From Marinilactibacillus kalidii (GTDB taxonomy: Bacteria; Bacillota; Bacilli; Lactobacillales; Carnobacteriaceae_A): a stretch of 64,000 bases of DNA. The position numbers were made by a program, and so were the translations under genes. Below, piece by piece: positions 1 to 7,497 of this stretch. The notes beneath the pieces are model-generated. The model saw nothing but the letters and a program-made list of their open reading frames with translations. It was not told the DNA's origin and did not search any database. The stretch lies in the NCBI RefSeq assembly GCF_017599325.1, contig NZ_JAGFVM010000052.1, positions 1 to 64,000 of the forward strand. The letters run 5' to 3'. Position 1 is the first letter of the stretch; every line of letters starts with the position of its first letter.

Positions 1-547
1 GAATTTAAAAATAAAATTGTAAAAGAATATTTAGATGGTCCTTTGGGCTATACCTTGTTAGCTAAAAAATATGGTATTCCTAGTATCTCGCCTATCAAAA
101 AATGGGTTCACCGCTTCAAGCATTTAGGTAATGAGGGATTAAGAAGGAAAGAGTCAAAGGAGGTCTACTCTGTTCATTTTAAATTAGATGTAATACAATT
201 TATGAAACGAACAGGTGCTTCTTATCAAGAAACAGCTCATTCCTTCGGAATCAGAGAAGATTCCATTATAGCGAACTGGAAATAGAGCTTTCAGTAAAGA
301 GGGAATAGAAGGCCTGAAACCAAAAATTAAGGGGCGACCTTCTATGTCAAAACAACCTAAAAAACAGACAGAAAAAGATCTTCAAAAGATGTCTAGAGAA
401 AGAGAATTAGAACGAGAAAATGAGCTTCTCCGATTGGAGAATGCCTACTTAAAAAAATTAGAAGCTTACGAGAAGAACCCGAATGCCTTTCTCGAAAAGC
501 ACAAGCAACAGTGGCATTCGAACTTAAAGAAGAAGGATACAAATTAA
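1..547 (+). pseudogene. IS3-family transposase OrfA, 5' partial and frameshifted
   Basis: Two successive helix-turn-helix segments can be read from base 1: one around ...LAKKYGIPSISPIKKWVHRF, the other around SYQETAHSFGIREDSII. The reading frame stops at the TAG at 283-285. Removing one A from the AAA run at 280-282 restores a typical continuation (W-N-R-A-F-S-K-E-G-I-E-G-L) into the frame that runs from about 284 to 547. That frame carries the leucine-zipper region RELERENELLRLENAYLKKL. The gene is therefore broken by a +1 insertion in an A tract. In intact relatives OrfA binds the terminal repeats and is joined to OrfB by a -1 ribosomal frameshift. A sequencing error in the homopolymer is the main alternative. 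Confidence 0.8.
451..457 (+). other. Probable -1 programmed frameshift site of the IS element
   Basis: A run of seven A falls in the OrfA frame as A-AAA-AAA within the LKKL codons. This is the classic slippery heptamer class used by IS3-family elements. The -1 frame is open from 424 through to the end of orfB, and slipping here gives the fusion ...YLKKIRSLREE..., typical of IS150-group OrfAB proteins. Confidence 0.6.
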
Positions 548-1377
548 AAGATGTGCTTGTAGTGATAGGGATTCCTGAGGCTACCTACCACTATCATATG
601 AAATATTTGAATAATAAGAATGATGATTTATCCTTAAAGGAACTTATTTCAAAGCTTTTTTACCAATTCAAAGAGCGATATGGATACAAAAGAATTACAA
701 AAGAATTGAATAAATCTGGCATAACGATTAATCACAAAAAAGTTTATCGATTGATGAAAGAACTTAATCTGAAATGTATAAAATTCACACGCAAAACACG
801 TAAATACAACTCGTACAAAGGAACAGTAGGCAAACTAGCAAGAAATCTTTTAAACCGACGGTTTTCTACACCATATCCTTTACAAAAATTGGTAACAGAT
901 ATCACCGAATTGAAGTGTCTTAGAGACGAAAAACTCTATCTCAATCCTATTATGGATTTATATAACGGAGAAATCATTTCCTTTGGCATCAGTAAACGTC
1001 CTGTGTTAGATCTCGTTGTGCAACCTTTAGAAAAAGCGATTCAAGTGATTAAAAATAACGCTACCGTTCGAACGACCATCCACTCTGATCAAGGATGGCA
1101 TTACCAGCATAAAAAGTGGAGAAATTGCCTGAAAAAAAATAAAGTATTTCAAAGTATGTCTCGTAAAGCAACTTGTTCTGATAACGCTGTGATAGAAAAT
1201 TTTTTCGGCATTATGAAACAAGAAATGTATCACGGAGAATCTCTATTGACATATGAGGAACTTAAGAAAGAAATCGAGGATTATATCGAATGGTATAATA
1301 CAGTTCGTGGAAAACAAAAATTGGCTGGTTTAAGTCCAGTTGAATACCGAACAAAAACCAGCCAAATGGCTGCATAA
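511..1377 (+). CDS. IS3-family transposase OrfB (DDE integrase)
   Basis: This 288-residue frame (GTG start as listed; it is normally made as the C-terminal half of an OrfAB fusion) carries an N-terminal HTH_21-like region (residues 50-85) and a retroviral-type integrase core. The DDE triad is visible as D130 (VTDITEL), D193 (HSDQGW) and E229 (VIENFFG), with 35 residues between the second Asp and the Glu, as usual for IS3. The C-terminus YNTVRGKQKLAGLSPVEY is also characteristic. The catalytic part looks intact even though orfA is frameshifted, so the protein could act only if OrfA is supplied by another copy. Confidence 0.9.
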   Translation: MAFELKEEGYKLKDVLVVIGIPEATYHYHMKYLNNKNDDLSLKELISKLFYQFKERYGYKRITKELNKSGITINHKKVYRLMKELNLKCIKFTRKTRKYNSYKGTVGKLARNLLNRRFSTPYPLQKLVTDITELKCLRDEKLYLNPIMDLYNGEIISFGISKRPVLDLVVQPLEKAIQVIKNNATVRTTIHSDQGWHYQHKKWRNCLKKNKVFQSMSRKATCSDNAVIENFFGIMKQEMYHGESLLTYEELKKEIEDYIEWYNTVRGKQKLAGLSPVEYRTKTSQMAA

Positions 1378-1452
1378 TATTAAACTCTAACTTTTAGGGG
1401 TAAGCACCATATTGTCTTGGACTAGCTTTTTTATTTATCGTATAAGCAGATT

Positions 1453-2163
1453 TTATTGATAGATAAATAGCATTTCTAGAAATTGTGTAAGCGGAGCAAG
1501 CATCACATACGCAATACCGGTTAGAATAATGGAAAGACCAGACATCGCTCCATGCACGTCGCCAAGTTCAATCGCTTTAGACGTACCCATCGCGTGTGCG
1601 CCACTTCCTAACGCAACACCTTGCGCGATCGGATCGGTAATATTGGTCAATTTAAACAAGATAGGTCCAATAACTGCGCCTAATGTACCCGTTACGATAA
1701 CTAAAGCAAGTGTCAAAGCTTCGATACCACCCAAGGATTCTGAAATACTAACAGCAATCGCTGTAGTAATACTTTTAGAAAAGAAAGAGGCAAAAATCAG
1801 CTGATCAAATTTAAACAAGACCATGAAAAGAGTAACGACTAAAGTATGAGCAATTGCACCAACGCCAATACCTAATAATATTGAAGGATAATATTTCTTG
1901 AGATAGCGAACATTTTTTTCTAGTACGATGGCTAGTGATACAGTAGCTGGCGTAATCAGCATATCAATAAAATCACCACCGATTAGGAAAGTTTCATAAT
2001 CAATATCGAATACCACCAGTACGCTGATAATCAAAATCACTGAAAAAATCAGTGGTGTAAAGATGGGGTAAGGCCAACGGTTGTGTAAGTGATGGCCTAA
2101 TGTATAAGCACTAATGGTCAAAAGCAGACCAAACATATGAGTATCTGTAATCATTTCTTTCAT
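1453..2163 (-). CDS. lrgB: LrgB/CidB-family membrane protein
   Basis: A 236-residue, highly hydrophobic protein of the LrgB family, whose usual length is about 230. Family features include the glycine-rich stretch GVALGSGAHAMGTSKAIELG near the C-terminus and the region SFFSKSITTAIAVSISESLGG. LrgB works with LrgA in the membrane. In staphylococci the pair opposes the holin-like CidAB and modulates murein hydrolase activity and lysis; in other species it is linked to pyruvate uptake. The ATG overlaps the lrgA stop by 4 bases (ATGA) with GAGG upstream, so the two are translationally coupled. No LytSR regulator is present nearby. The family assignment is firm; the substrate or lysis role is inferred. 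Confidence 0.93.
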   Translation of the reverse strand: MKEMITDTHMFGLLLTISAYTLGHHLHNRWPYPIFTPLIFSVILIISVLVVFDIDYETFLIGGDFIDMLITPATVSLAIVLEKNVRYLKKYYPSILLGIGVGAIAHTLVVTLFMVLFKFDQLIFASFFSKSITTAIAVSISESLGGIEALTLALVIVTGTLGAVIGPILFKLTNITDPIAQGVALGSGAHAMGTSKAIELGDVHGAMSGLSIILTGIAYVMLAPLTQFLEMLFIYQ

Positions 2164-2543
2164 TCAAATTCCTCTACCTTATTTTGATTTAAACGAGTTT
2201 GTCTTTTTCGTTTAGTAAATTCAACTGTCTTACCAACACTGATCATCACGGTAGAAGTAGAAATCAGTGAAATAATTCCAATTTGCCACCACATAGAAAG
2301 TATCATTTCAAAGTAAACCATCAAACCGACAGCTGCTGGGACAAACAATATGGCCATATTTTGAGTTAGCCAATGACCGACCATTTCAACTTTTTCCATT
2401 TTTAAAAGTCCGAAGTGTAAAGAAAAAAATAAAAGAATCATACCGATAACACTTCCCGGTACTGAGAATGGAAGACTATAGGCAATCAGTTTACCAAGTA
2501 GTGAATAAAATAAAATCCAGCCAAATTGTTGCAATATTTTCAC
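2160..2543 (-). CDS. lrgA: LrgA/CidA-family holin-like protein
   Basis: A small protein with four predicted membrane segments and the family motif SVPGSVIGMILLFFSL, first gene of the lrgAB operon. The frame can be extended to a GTG at 2552, but that codon overlaps the Shine-Dalgarno sequence AAGGAG. The GTG at 2543 lies 8 bases after AAGGAG and is the better start, giving 127 residues beginning MKILQQFGW. LrgA is thought to act as an antiholin-like or small-molecule channel partner of LrgB. A K/R-rich cytoplasmic tail (KRKRQTR) follows the last helix. Confidence 0.9.
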   Translation of the reverse strand: MKILQQFGWILFYSLLGKLIAYSLPFSVPGSVIGMILLFFSLHFGLLKMEKVEMVGHWLTQNMAILFVPAAVGLMVYFEMILSMWWQIGIISLISTSTVMISVGKTVEFTKRKRQTRLNQNKVEEFE

Positions 2544-2589
2544 GAAGTTCACTCCTTTTTTAAACCTTCAAGTAAGATTCATTCTAAAT

Positions 2590-2618
2590 AGTATAGCATA
2601 GTCTATAGAGATCAAAAA
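2590..2618 (-). promoter_or_regulatory. Candidate lrgAB promoter
   Basis: On the minus strand TTTTTG (2613-2618) and TATACT (2590-2595) are separated by exactly 17 bases, about 40 bp upstream of the lrgA start. Confidence 0.5.
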
Positions 2619-2731
2619 GGTTGCGAAGAACCATTAGGAAAAACCGGTTATAAATACAATCGAGTACATAACTTTTTCTTAAGATGTGTTAAAATAATAA
2701 AGAAAGAAAATAAGAAAGGTGCAAAAAAATA

Positions 2732-3934
2732 ATGAATATACTACAGAGTTTACTACTCGCTTTTGGCCTATTTCTTATCCAACCATTGTTTATCGTTGGT
2801 GTGATTTTAGTGATAGTTTCTAAGAGTAGAAGAATTAGTTACGACCGTAAGCAATTACGCGCAACGGTTTATAAAGATAATTTTGAAATAAAAAGGTTTC
2901 TTTTATGGGGGCTTGCGCCAGGCTTGTTGATTTCTGCCATAACGGTCGGTATTGGAATGCCGATTACGTTAGATTGGATTATCTTATATCAAATCGTCAC
3001 CATACTAGCGTTAGGGCTAGGTTATCGATTTATTCATCCAATTTTTACTTTTTCTGCAACTAGTCTATTGATGCTTGGATTAACCTTTTTTGGTGTAACA
3101 ACCGATCAAATAGCTACCGTTCCAGAAAATTGGTTTAGTCCATTGAATGAAGGACTACCAGTGGCTTATGAATTGACGCAAGTAAGCTTTATCATCGCAC
3201 TTTTGCTTTTATTAAGTACGGTTTTTGTATTAAGTACAGGCAACATGTCGAAATTCATTCCTAGGTTCTTAGCGACTAAACGCGGGAAACTAGTAGCGAA
3301 GTATCGCATGACGCCATTTTGGTTAGTGCCGTTATTATTGATTATACCCGGTAATGGATTCCAACCTTTCTTTGATTGGTGGCCAGTATTTACTATTGGG
3401 AATCAAACGTATTCATTTTTCCTTTTGCCCGTATTGATGGGGTTGCGATACACTGTGCAAGCTCAAATTCCAGGTGAAGCCAAGGATCGCTTGTTAAAAG
3501 ATTTTGTTGGTTTATCAGTGATTGGAATCGTGTTGTTTGCTTTATCGTTCTGGATGAAAGAAGTTGCTGCAATTGGGTTGTTGTTCTTGATTATCGGTGG
3601 TTTTCTTGCGCTATATCGTCACCGTAAACGAGAACAAAAATGGAGTTTCCGATTCGGTCCAGCTGAACAAGGATTGAGAGTGATCGCGGTGAGGCCAGGA
3701 AGCCCTGCTGAAAAAATGGGTATTGGTATCGGAGACGCTTTGCTAGAGTGTAACGAAAGACAGTTACACACGAGTGAAGACTTAAACGAGGCCTTATTCT
3801 CAAACCGTGCATACTGCCATTTGAAAGTGAACAGAGTAGATAATGAAATTATCTTGTCCGAAACGGCCATTTATGAAGACGATCCGCATGATTTAGGTTT
3901 GATTACCTTAGAGGAAATCAATATTGTGAAATAG
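2732..3934 (+). CDS. Multipass membrane protein with C-terminal PDZ domain (MinJ-like)
   Basis: A 400-residue protein with about seven or eight hydrophobic segments (roughly 5-30, 58-80, 84-120, 150-170, 195-210, 225-240, 258-275, 278-295) followed by a cytoplasmic PDZ domain (about 313-385; core RVIAVRPGSPAEKMGI, then GDALLECNERQL). Length and architecture match Bacillus MinJ (about 397 residues), a topological factor that links DivIVA to MinCD during septum placement. MinJ also lies close to uvrA in Bacillus, which supports homology. No min or divIVA genes are in the window, so the cell-division role is inferred from architecture. An alternative is a general PDZ membrane adaptor. The gene is divergent from lrgAB. 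Confidence 0.75.
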   Translation: MNILQSLLLAFGLFLIQPLFIVGVILVIVSKSRRISYDRKQLRATVYKDNFEIKRFLLWGLAPGLLISAITVGIGMPITLDWIILYQIVTILALGLGYRFIHPIFTFSATSLLMLGLTFFGVTTDQIATVPENWFSPLNEGLPVAYELTQVSFIIALLLLLSTVFVLSTGNMSKFIPRFLATKRGKLVAKYRMTPFWLVPLLLIIPGNGFQPFFDWWPVFTIGNQTYSFFLLPVLMGLRYTVQAQIPGEAKDRLLKDFVGLSVIGIVLFALSFWMKEVAAIGLLFLIIGGFLALYRHRKREQKWSFRFGPAEQGLRVIAVRPGSPAEKMGIGIGDALLECNERQLHTSEDLNEALFSNRAYCHLKVNRVDNEIILSETAIYEDDPHDLGLITLEEINIVK

Positions 3935-4004
3935 TCACTTTGTTTTTCGAAATCAACTTGTGTAAGGCTAAATAGGTTTAGACGAAAGGATTGGATTTTA
4001 AGCG

Positions 4005-4715
4005 ATGAAAAAAGTTTTAATTGTGGAAGATGAGCAATCAATCGTCAAATTATTATCATATAATTTGGAAAAAGAAGGCTATCAAGTGACTTCATCACTT
4101 GATGGTCAAGAAGGTTATGAAATGGCGAGTACCGGTCAATATGATTTAATCATATTGGATTTGATGCTTCCTTCAAAAGATGGTATCGATATCTGTAAAG
4201 GTTTGAGACAGGAAAAAGTTGATACACCGATTATTATGTTGACAGCAAAAGATTCAGAAATCGATAAAATTATTGGATTGGAAATTGGTGCCGACGATTA
4301 CATGACTAAACCATTTAGTCCAAGAGAAGTTTTGGCACGTATGAAAGCCATCTTCAGAAGATACGAAAAAGTAAGCGATGTGGAAGATGATAGACAAGAA
4401 TCTAATGAAAAATCGATTATCATTAAGGATGTAGAAATTTTTCCTGAGCAATACGAAGTTCGCCTAAAAGGGGAATTGATTGAGTGTACACCGAAAGAAT
4501 TCGATCTATTGTTATACATGGCAAGACGGCAAAATCGGATTTTAAGTAGAGAACAATTATTGAATGCGATATGGGATTACGATTTTGCGGGAGAGACTAG
4601 AATCGTCGACGTGCATATCAGTCATTTGAGAGAAAAAATTGAAAAAGAAACAAAGAACCCACAATATATAAAAACAGCTAGAGGCTTTGGCTATAAATTA
4701 GAGGAACCGAAATGA
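4005..4715 (+). CDS. phoP: OmpR-family response regulator, PhoP type
   Basis: A 236-residue two-domain regulator. The receiver domain (1-120) has the acidic pocket D9, phosphoacceptor D52 (IILDLMLP), T79 and K101 (TKPF). The winged-helix DNA-binding domain (about 135-234) contains the recognition segment RIVDVHISHLREKIE and ends TARGFGYKLE. It is followed with a 4-base ATGA overlap by its sensor kinase. Architecture and the paired kinase fit PhoP-PhoR, which in Firmicutes controls phosphate starvation and wall teichoic acid genes. The paralogous WalRK pair is a possible alternative, but WalRK normally sits with walH-walI, absent here. Confidence 0.88.
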   Translation: MKKVLIVEDEQSIVKLLSYNLEKEGYQVTSSLDGQEGYEMASTGQYDLIILDLMLPSKDGIDICKGLRQEKVDTPIIMLTAKDSEIDKIIGLEIGADDYMTKPFSPREVLARMKAIFRRYEKVSDVEDDRQESNEKSIIIKDVEIFPEQYEVRLKGELIECTPKEFDLLLYMARRQNRILSREQLLNAIWDYDFAGETRIVDVHISHLREKIEKETKNPQYIKTARGFGYKLEEPK

Positions 4716-6508
4716 AGCAACTGAGAGGTCGAATACTTCTTTTTTTCCTTGTGGTATTTGGTATTTTCTCGTTTATTTTCTTTTATATCTCTTCCAATGT
4801 TTTCGTTCAGCAAGGTCTAGAACAGCAAGGAGAAGATTTAGAGTCGCAACTGGTCACCTTACAAAGTCAATTAAATGGTACAGTAGATTCCCAAGATGAT
4901 ATAGAAGAAGTGTTACCTGGAATTGAAAAAGCAGCGGCAGCTATTTCTGAACGAATTACACTGATTGACTTAACAGGTAATGTTATCTATGATTCTCATG
5001 CTGATCAGAATGTGATTGAAAATCATCTTGATCGTCCAGAGATCCAAGCCGTGTTGAATGGTGAAATGATTGGAACTTATGACCGGATTAGTACGAGTAC
5101 GGAGGATTTACGTTACTATACAGCTACACCATTACTAGACACAAGTGGAGAAACGATTGGTATATTGAGACTTTCTAAACGAGTCGAAGAAATGACAGGT
5201 GTAACAGACGAACTTCTAAGATTCCTACTCGTTTTTATGGGGATTTCTCTTCTTTTAACGGTTTTGTTTACCTATTATTGGACTAGAAGAATTGGAGATC
5301 CGATTGAAGAGATCAAGCAAATCACGCACAAGCTCTCACATCAGAAATATAGTACGCGTTACCGTTCGACCTCTTATCATGAAATAGACGATTTAGGTCA
5401 AACGATCAATGATCTTGCTGGAAATTTAGAATCTCAGATGCAAGAGATCAAGCAGAATGACAAAAGAATGAAAGAGCTTATCAATCATTTGGTTATTGGT
5501 GTAATGGTATTAAACGAAAACCGCGAAATCGAGATGGTCAATCCGATCATGAACGAAACGTTGGGAGAAAATCTTTACGGAAAAATCGGTCATAGCTATC
5601 TTGAAGTCATTAAGAGCTATGGATTGAATCAGTTGATTGAAGCGGCGTTTGAGAAGAAAAGATTGCAAAATCGGGAAATCTCCTTGTTTTTACAAGATGA
5701 ACGTATCGTAGATGCCAATATTGTCCCTATACCTGGAAGAATTCAAGGAACAACGAATTTAATTGTACTACTTTACGATATAACAGAGATCAGAAGACTG
5801 GAAACTGTACGGACTGATTTTGTAGCCAATGCTTCTCATGAGTTGCGTACGCCAATCACAGCGTTAAAAGGGTTTAGCGAAACCCTGCTAGATGGTGCAA
5901 TGGAAGATCGCGAAGTGCTCATTGAATTTCTGGAGATCATGTTAAAAGAGAGCAGTAGACTAGATTTAATGGTTCAAGACATTTTACAATTATCCAAATT
6001 GGAGCAAAAACAGATCCGAATGAATGTAGAATCGATTGAAGCAAAAGCTGTTGTAAAAGAAGTCTTCCAGATATTACAGCAAAAAGCGGAGCTCAAGAAA
6101 ATGGAGCTAAGGATTATTGATCCTAAGCATGTTCAATTGGAAGTTGATCACGATCAATTGAAGCAGATTATACTCAATTTAGTGGGGAATGCTGTTTCTT
6201 ATACACCAGAATATGGGGAAGTCGTTGTGGAGATGTCCTACTTGGATCAAGAAGTTATGATTAAGGTAAGAGATAATGGGATCGGTATTCCGCAATCAGA
6301 GCAATCAAGGATTTTTGAACGATTTTACCGAGTAGATAAAGCACGTAGTAGAAATGCTGGAGGCACAGGACTAGGGCTTTCAATCGTAAAATACTTGGTC
6401 GAAAATCTAAATGGTCATATTGAACTAAACAGTGAAGTAGATAAAGGAACCATTTTTGAAGTTTATTTACCCAAAGTGTTTGAGAATAGAACAAATCTTA
6501 AACGTTAA
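4712..6508 (+). CDS. phoR: Membrane sensor histidine kinase, PhoR type
   Basis: A 598-residue kinase. TM1 is at about 9-28, an extracellular domain at 29-168 (DUF/Cache-like, rich in acidic residues), TM2 at 169-189, HAMP at about 190-245, and a PAS-like domain at 250-360. The HisKA domain has phosphorylatable H376 (ANASHELRTP). The HATPase domain has N493 (N box), the G1 box DNGIGIP (521-527), F box FERFYR and G2 box GTGLGL (551-556). Translation is coupled to phoP. No phosphate transporter genes are adjacent. Kinase function is certain; that the signal is phosphate is inferred from family resemblance. Confidence 0.88.
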   Translation: MKQLRGRILLFFLVVFGIFSFIFFYISSNVFVQQGLEQQGEDLESQLVTLQSQLNGTVDSQDDIEEVLPGIEKAAAAISERITLIDLTGNVIYDSHADQNVIENHLDRPEIQAVLNGEMIGTYDRISTSTEDLRYYTATPLLDTSGETIGILRLSKRVEEMTGVTDELLRFLLVFMGISLLLTVLFTYYWTRRIGDPIEEIKQITHKLSHQKYSTRYRSTSYHEIDDLGQTINDLAGNLESQMQEIKQNDKRMKELINHLVIGVMVLNENREIEMVNPIMNETLGENLYGKIGHSYLEVIKSYGLNQLIEAAFEKKRLQNREISLFLQDERIVDANIVPIPGRIQGTTNLIVLLYDITEIRRLETVRTDFVANASHELRTPITALKGFSETLLDGAMEDREVLIEFLEIMLKESSRLDLMVQDILQLSKLEQKQIRMNVESIEAKAVVKEVFQILQQKAELKKMELRIIDPKHVQLEVDHDQLKQIILNLVGNAVSYTPEYGEVVVEMSYLDQEVMIKVRDNGIGIPQSEQSRIFERFYRVDKARSRNAGGTGLGLSIVKYLVENLNGHIELNSEVDKGTIFEVYLPKVFENRTNLKR

Positions 6509-6514
6509 TAGAGC

Positions 6515-6549
6515 AGCTAGCCTTGAATTTGGGGCTAGCTATTTTTTTT
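6515..6549 (+). terminator. Terminator of phoPR
   Basis: An 8-bp stem (6515-6522 with 6533-6540) is followed by ATTTTTTTT. Confidence 0.9.
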
Positions 6550-6679
6550 GAATCAAGATGATTGCTTTCTGGTCACTGTCCATACTACAATAAATAAGCA
6601 GTTGCATTTAATCGACTGAACTGATAATATAGTGAAAATTTATCCAAAACTGGCTATCTAAATAAAAGGAGATGATCAA

Positions 6680-7312
6680 ATGGGTATGCATGAGTACTTT
6701 AAAAGTTTAAGTGATCTAGAAAAAATCAATCGTTGTCCGGGAAAATTCAAGTATGAGGAACACTCGGTAGCAGCGCATTCATTTAAAGTCACGCAAGTTG
6801 CACAATTCTTAGGAACTGTTGAAGAACAATCAGGAAAAGAAGTGGATTGGCGTTCTTTATATGAAAAAGCCTTAAACCATGACTATACAGAAATTTTTAT
6901 CGGTGATATCAAAACACCAGTGAAATACGCAGATCCAGATTTAAGAGAAAGACTCGCAAATGTTGAAGAAACGATGGCGCACCATTTTATCGATCAAGAA
7001 ATTCCAGAAGAATTCCAAGAAACCTATCGAAACCGATTTAAAGAAGGAAAAGATGATTCACTTGAAGGACAAATTCTTTCTGTAGCTGATAAAGTAGACT
7101 TACTCTATGAATCATTTGGAGAAATTCAAAAAGGCAATCCTGAATCTCTTTTCACAGAAATTTATGAAGAGTCTCTCCTTACGATATTAGAGTTCAAAGA
7201 ATTAGCGAGTGTCCAATATTTCTTACGAGAGATTCTACCTGACTTGATCAGTGGAGAATTTACTAATCAAGCAGATTTAGAAAGTAGAACAAGCAAGATT
7301 CTCAAAGGTTAA
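6680..7312 (+). CDS. HD-domain 5'-deoxynucleotidase, YfbR family
   Basis: A 210-residue HD-superfamily phosphohydrolase. The metal ligands expected for YfbR are at the same numbers as in the Escherichia coli enzyme: H33 (AAHSF), H67-D68 (NHDYTE) and D137 (VADKVD). The substrate-pocket motif GDIKTPVKY is present. YfbR removes phosphate from deoxyribonucleoside 5'-monophosphates and participates in dNTP balance. It has its own SD (AGGAGATG) and precedes uvrA, but a promoter separates the two. Cytoplasmic; the reaction is inferred from conserved residues. Confidence 0.85.
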   Translation: MGMHEYFKSLSDLEKINRCPGKFKYEEHSVAAHSFKVTQVAQFLGTVEEQSGKEVDWRSLYEKALNHDYTEIFIGDIKTPVKYADPDLRERLANVEETMAHHFIDQEIPEEFQETYRNRFKEGKDDSLEGQILSVADKVDLLYESFGEIQKGNPESLFTEIYEESLLTILEFKELASVQYFLREILPDLISGEFTNQADLESRTSKILKG

Positions 7313-7317
7313 CATAC

Positions 7318-7357
7318 AGAACAAACATTCGCAAAAGTAGAACGTGTGTGCTATAAT
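7318..7357 (+). promoter_or_regulatory. uvrA promoter with LexA-like box
   Basis: An extended -10 (TGcTATAAT, TATAAT at 7352-7357) lies 18 bases after a poor -35 (TTCGCA, 7328-7333). The -35 is overlapped by GAAC-aaac-ATTC (7319-7330), which differs by one base from the Firmicute LexA/DinR core GAAC-N4-GTTC. This fits SOS repression of uvrA. Confidence 0.6.
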
Positions 7358-7367
7358 AGAGTAGGAA

Positions 7368-7400
7368 GAAGAGGTAAGGGAGAAGTCCGCTTACCTCTTC
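7368..7400 (+). repeat. Perfect 11-bp inverted repeat in the uvrA leader
   Basis: 7368-7378 (GAAGAGGTAAG) pairs perfectly with 7390-7400 across an 11-base loop. It begins about 11 bases after the -10, so the hairpin is at the very 5' end of the transcript. There is no U run after it, which argues against a plain terminator. Confidence 0.75.
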
Positions 7401-7497
7401 GTTGTGTATCATAAAGAATGAATAGATCGACTAGGGCCATGTTCAGAAACTTGTTTTGAAGTTGGCTAGACTTTAAGTAGAAGGAATGATGTAATTG

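Larger units (their letters stand above)
1..1409 (+). mobile_element. IS3-family (IS150-type) insertion sequence, left end outside window
   Basis: The orfA/orfB layout, a leucine-zipper segment at the end of OrfA and a DDE integrase domain in OrfB identify an IS3-family element of the IS150 type. The left end lies before base 1. The likely right end is near 1409: the segment 1386-1409 read on the minus strand begins TGGTGCTTACCCC and ends in the element, as expected for a TG...CA terminus. The exact border is uncertain because the left terminal repeat and the target duplication cannot be seen; the element could extend about 20 bp further. orfA carries a frameshift (see pseudogene), so this copy may be unable to transpose by itself. 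It lies just beyond the 3' end of lrgB without damaging that gene. Confidence 0.85.
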
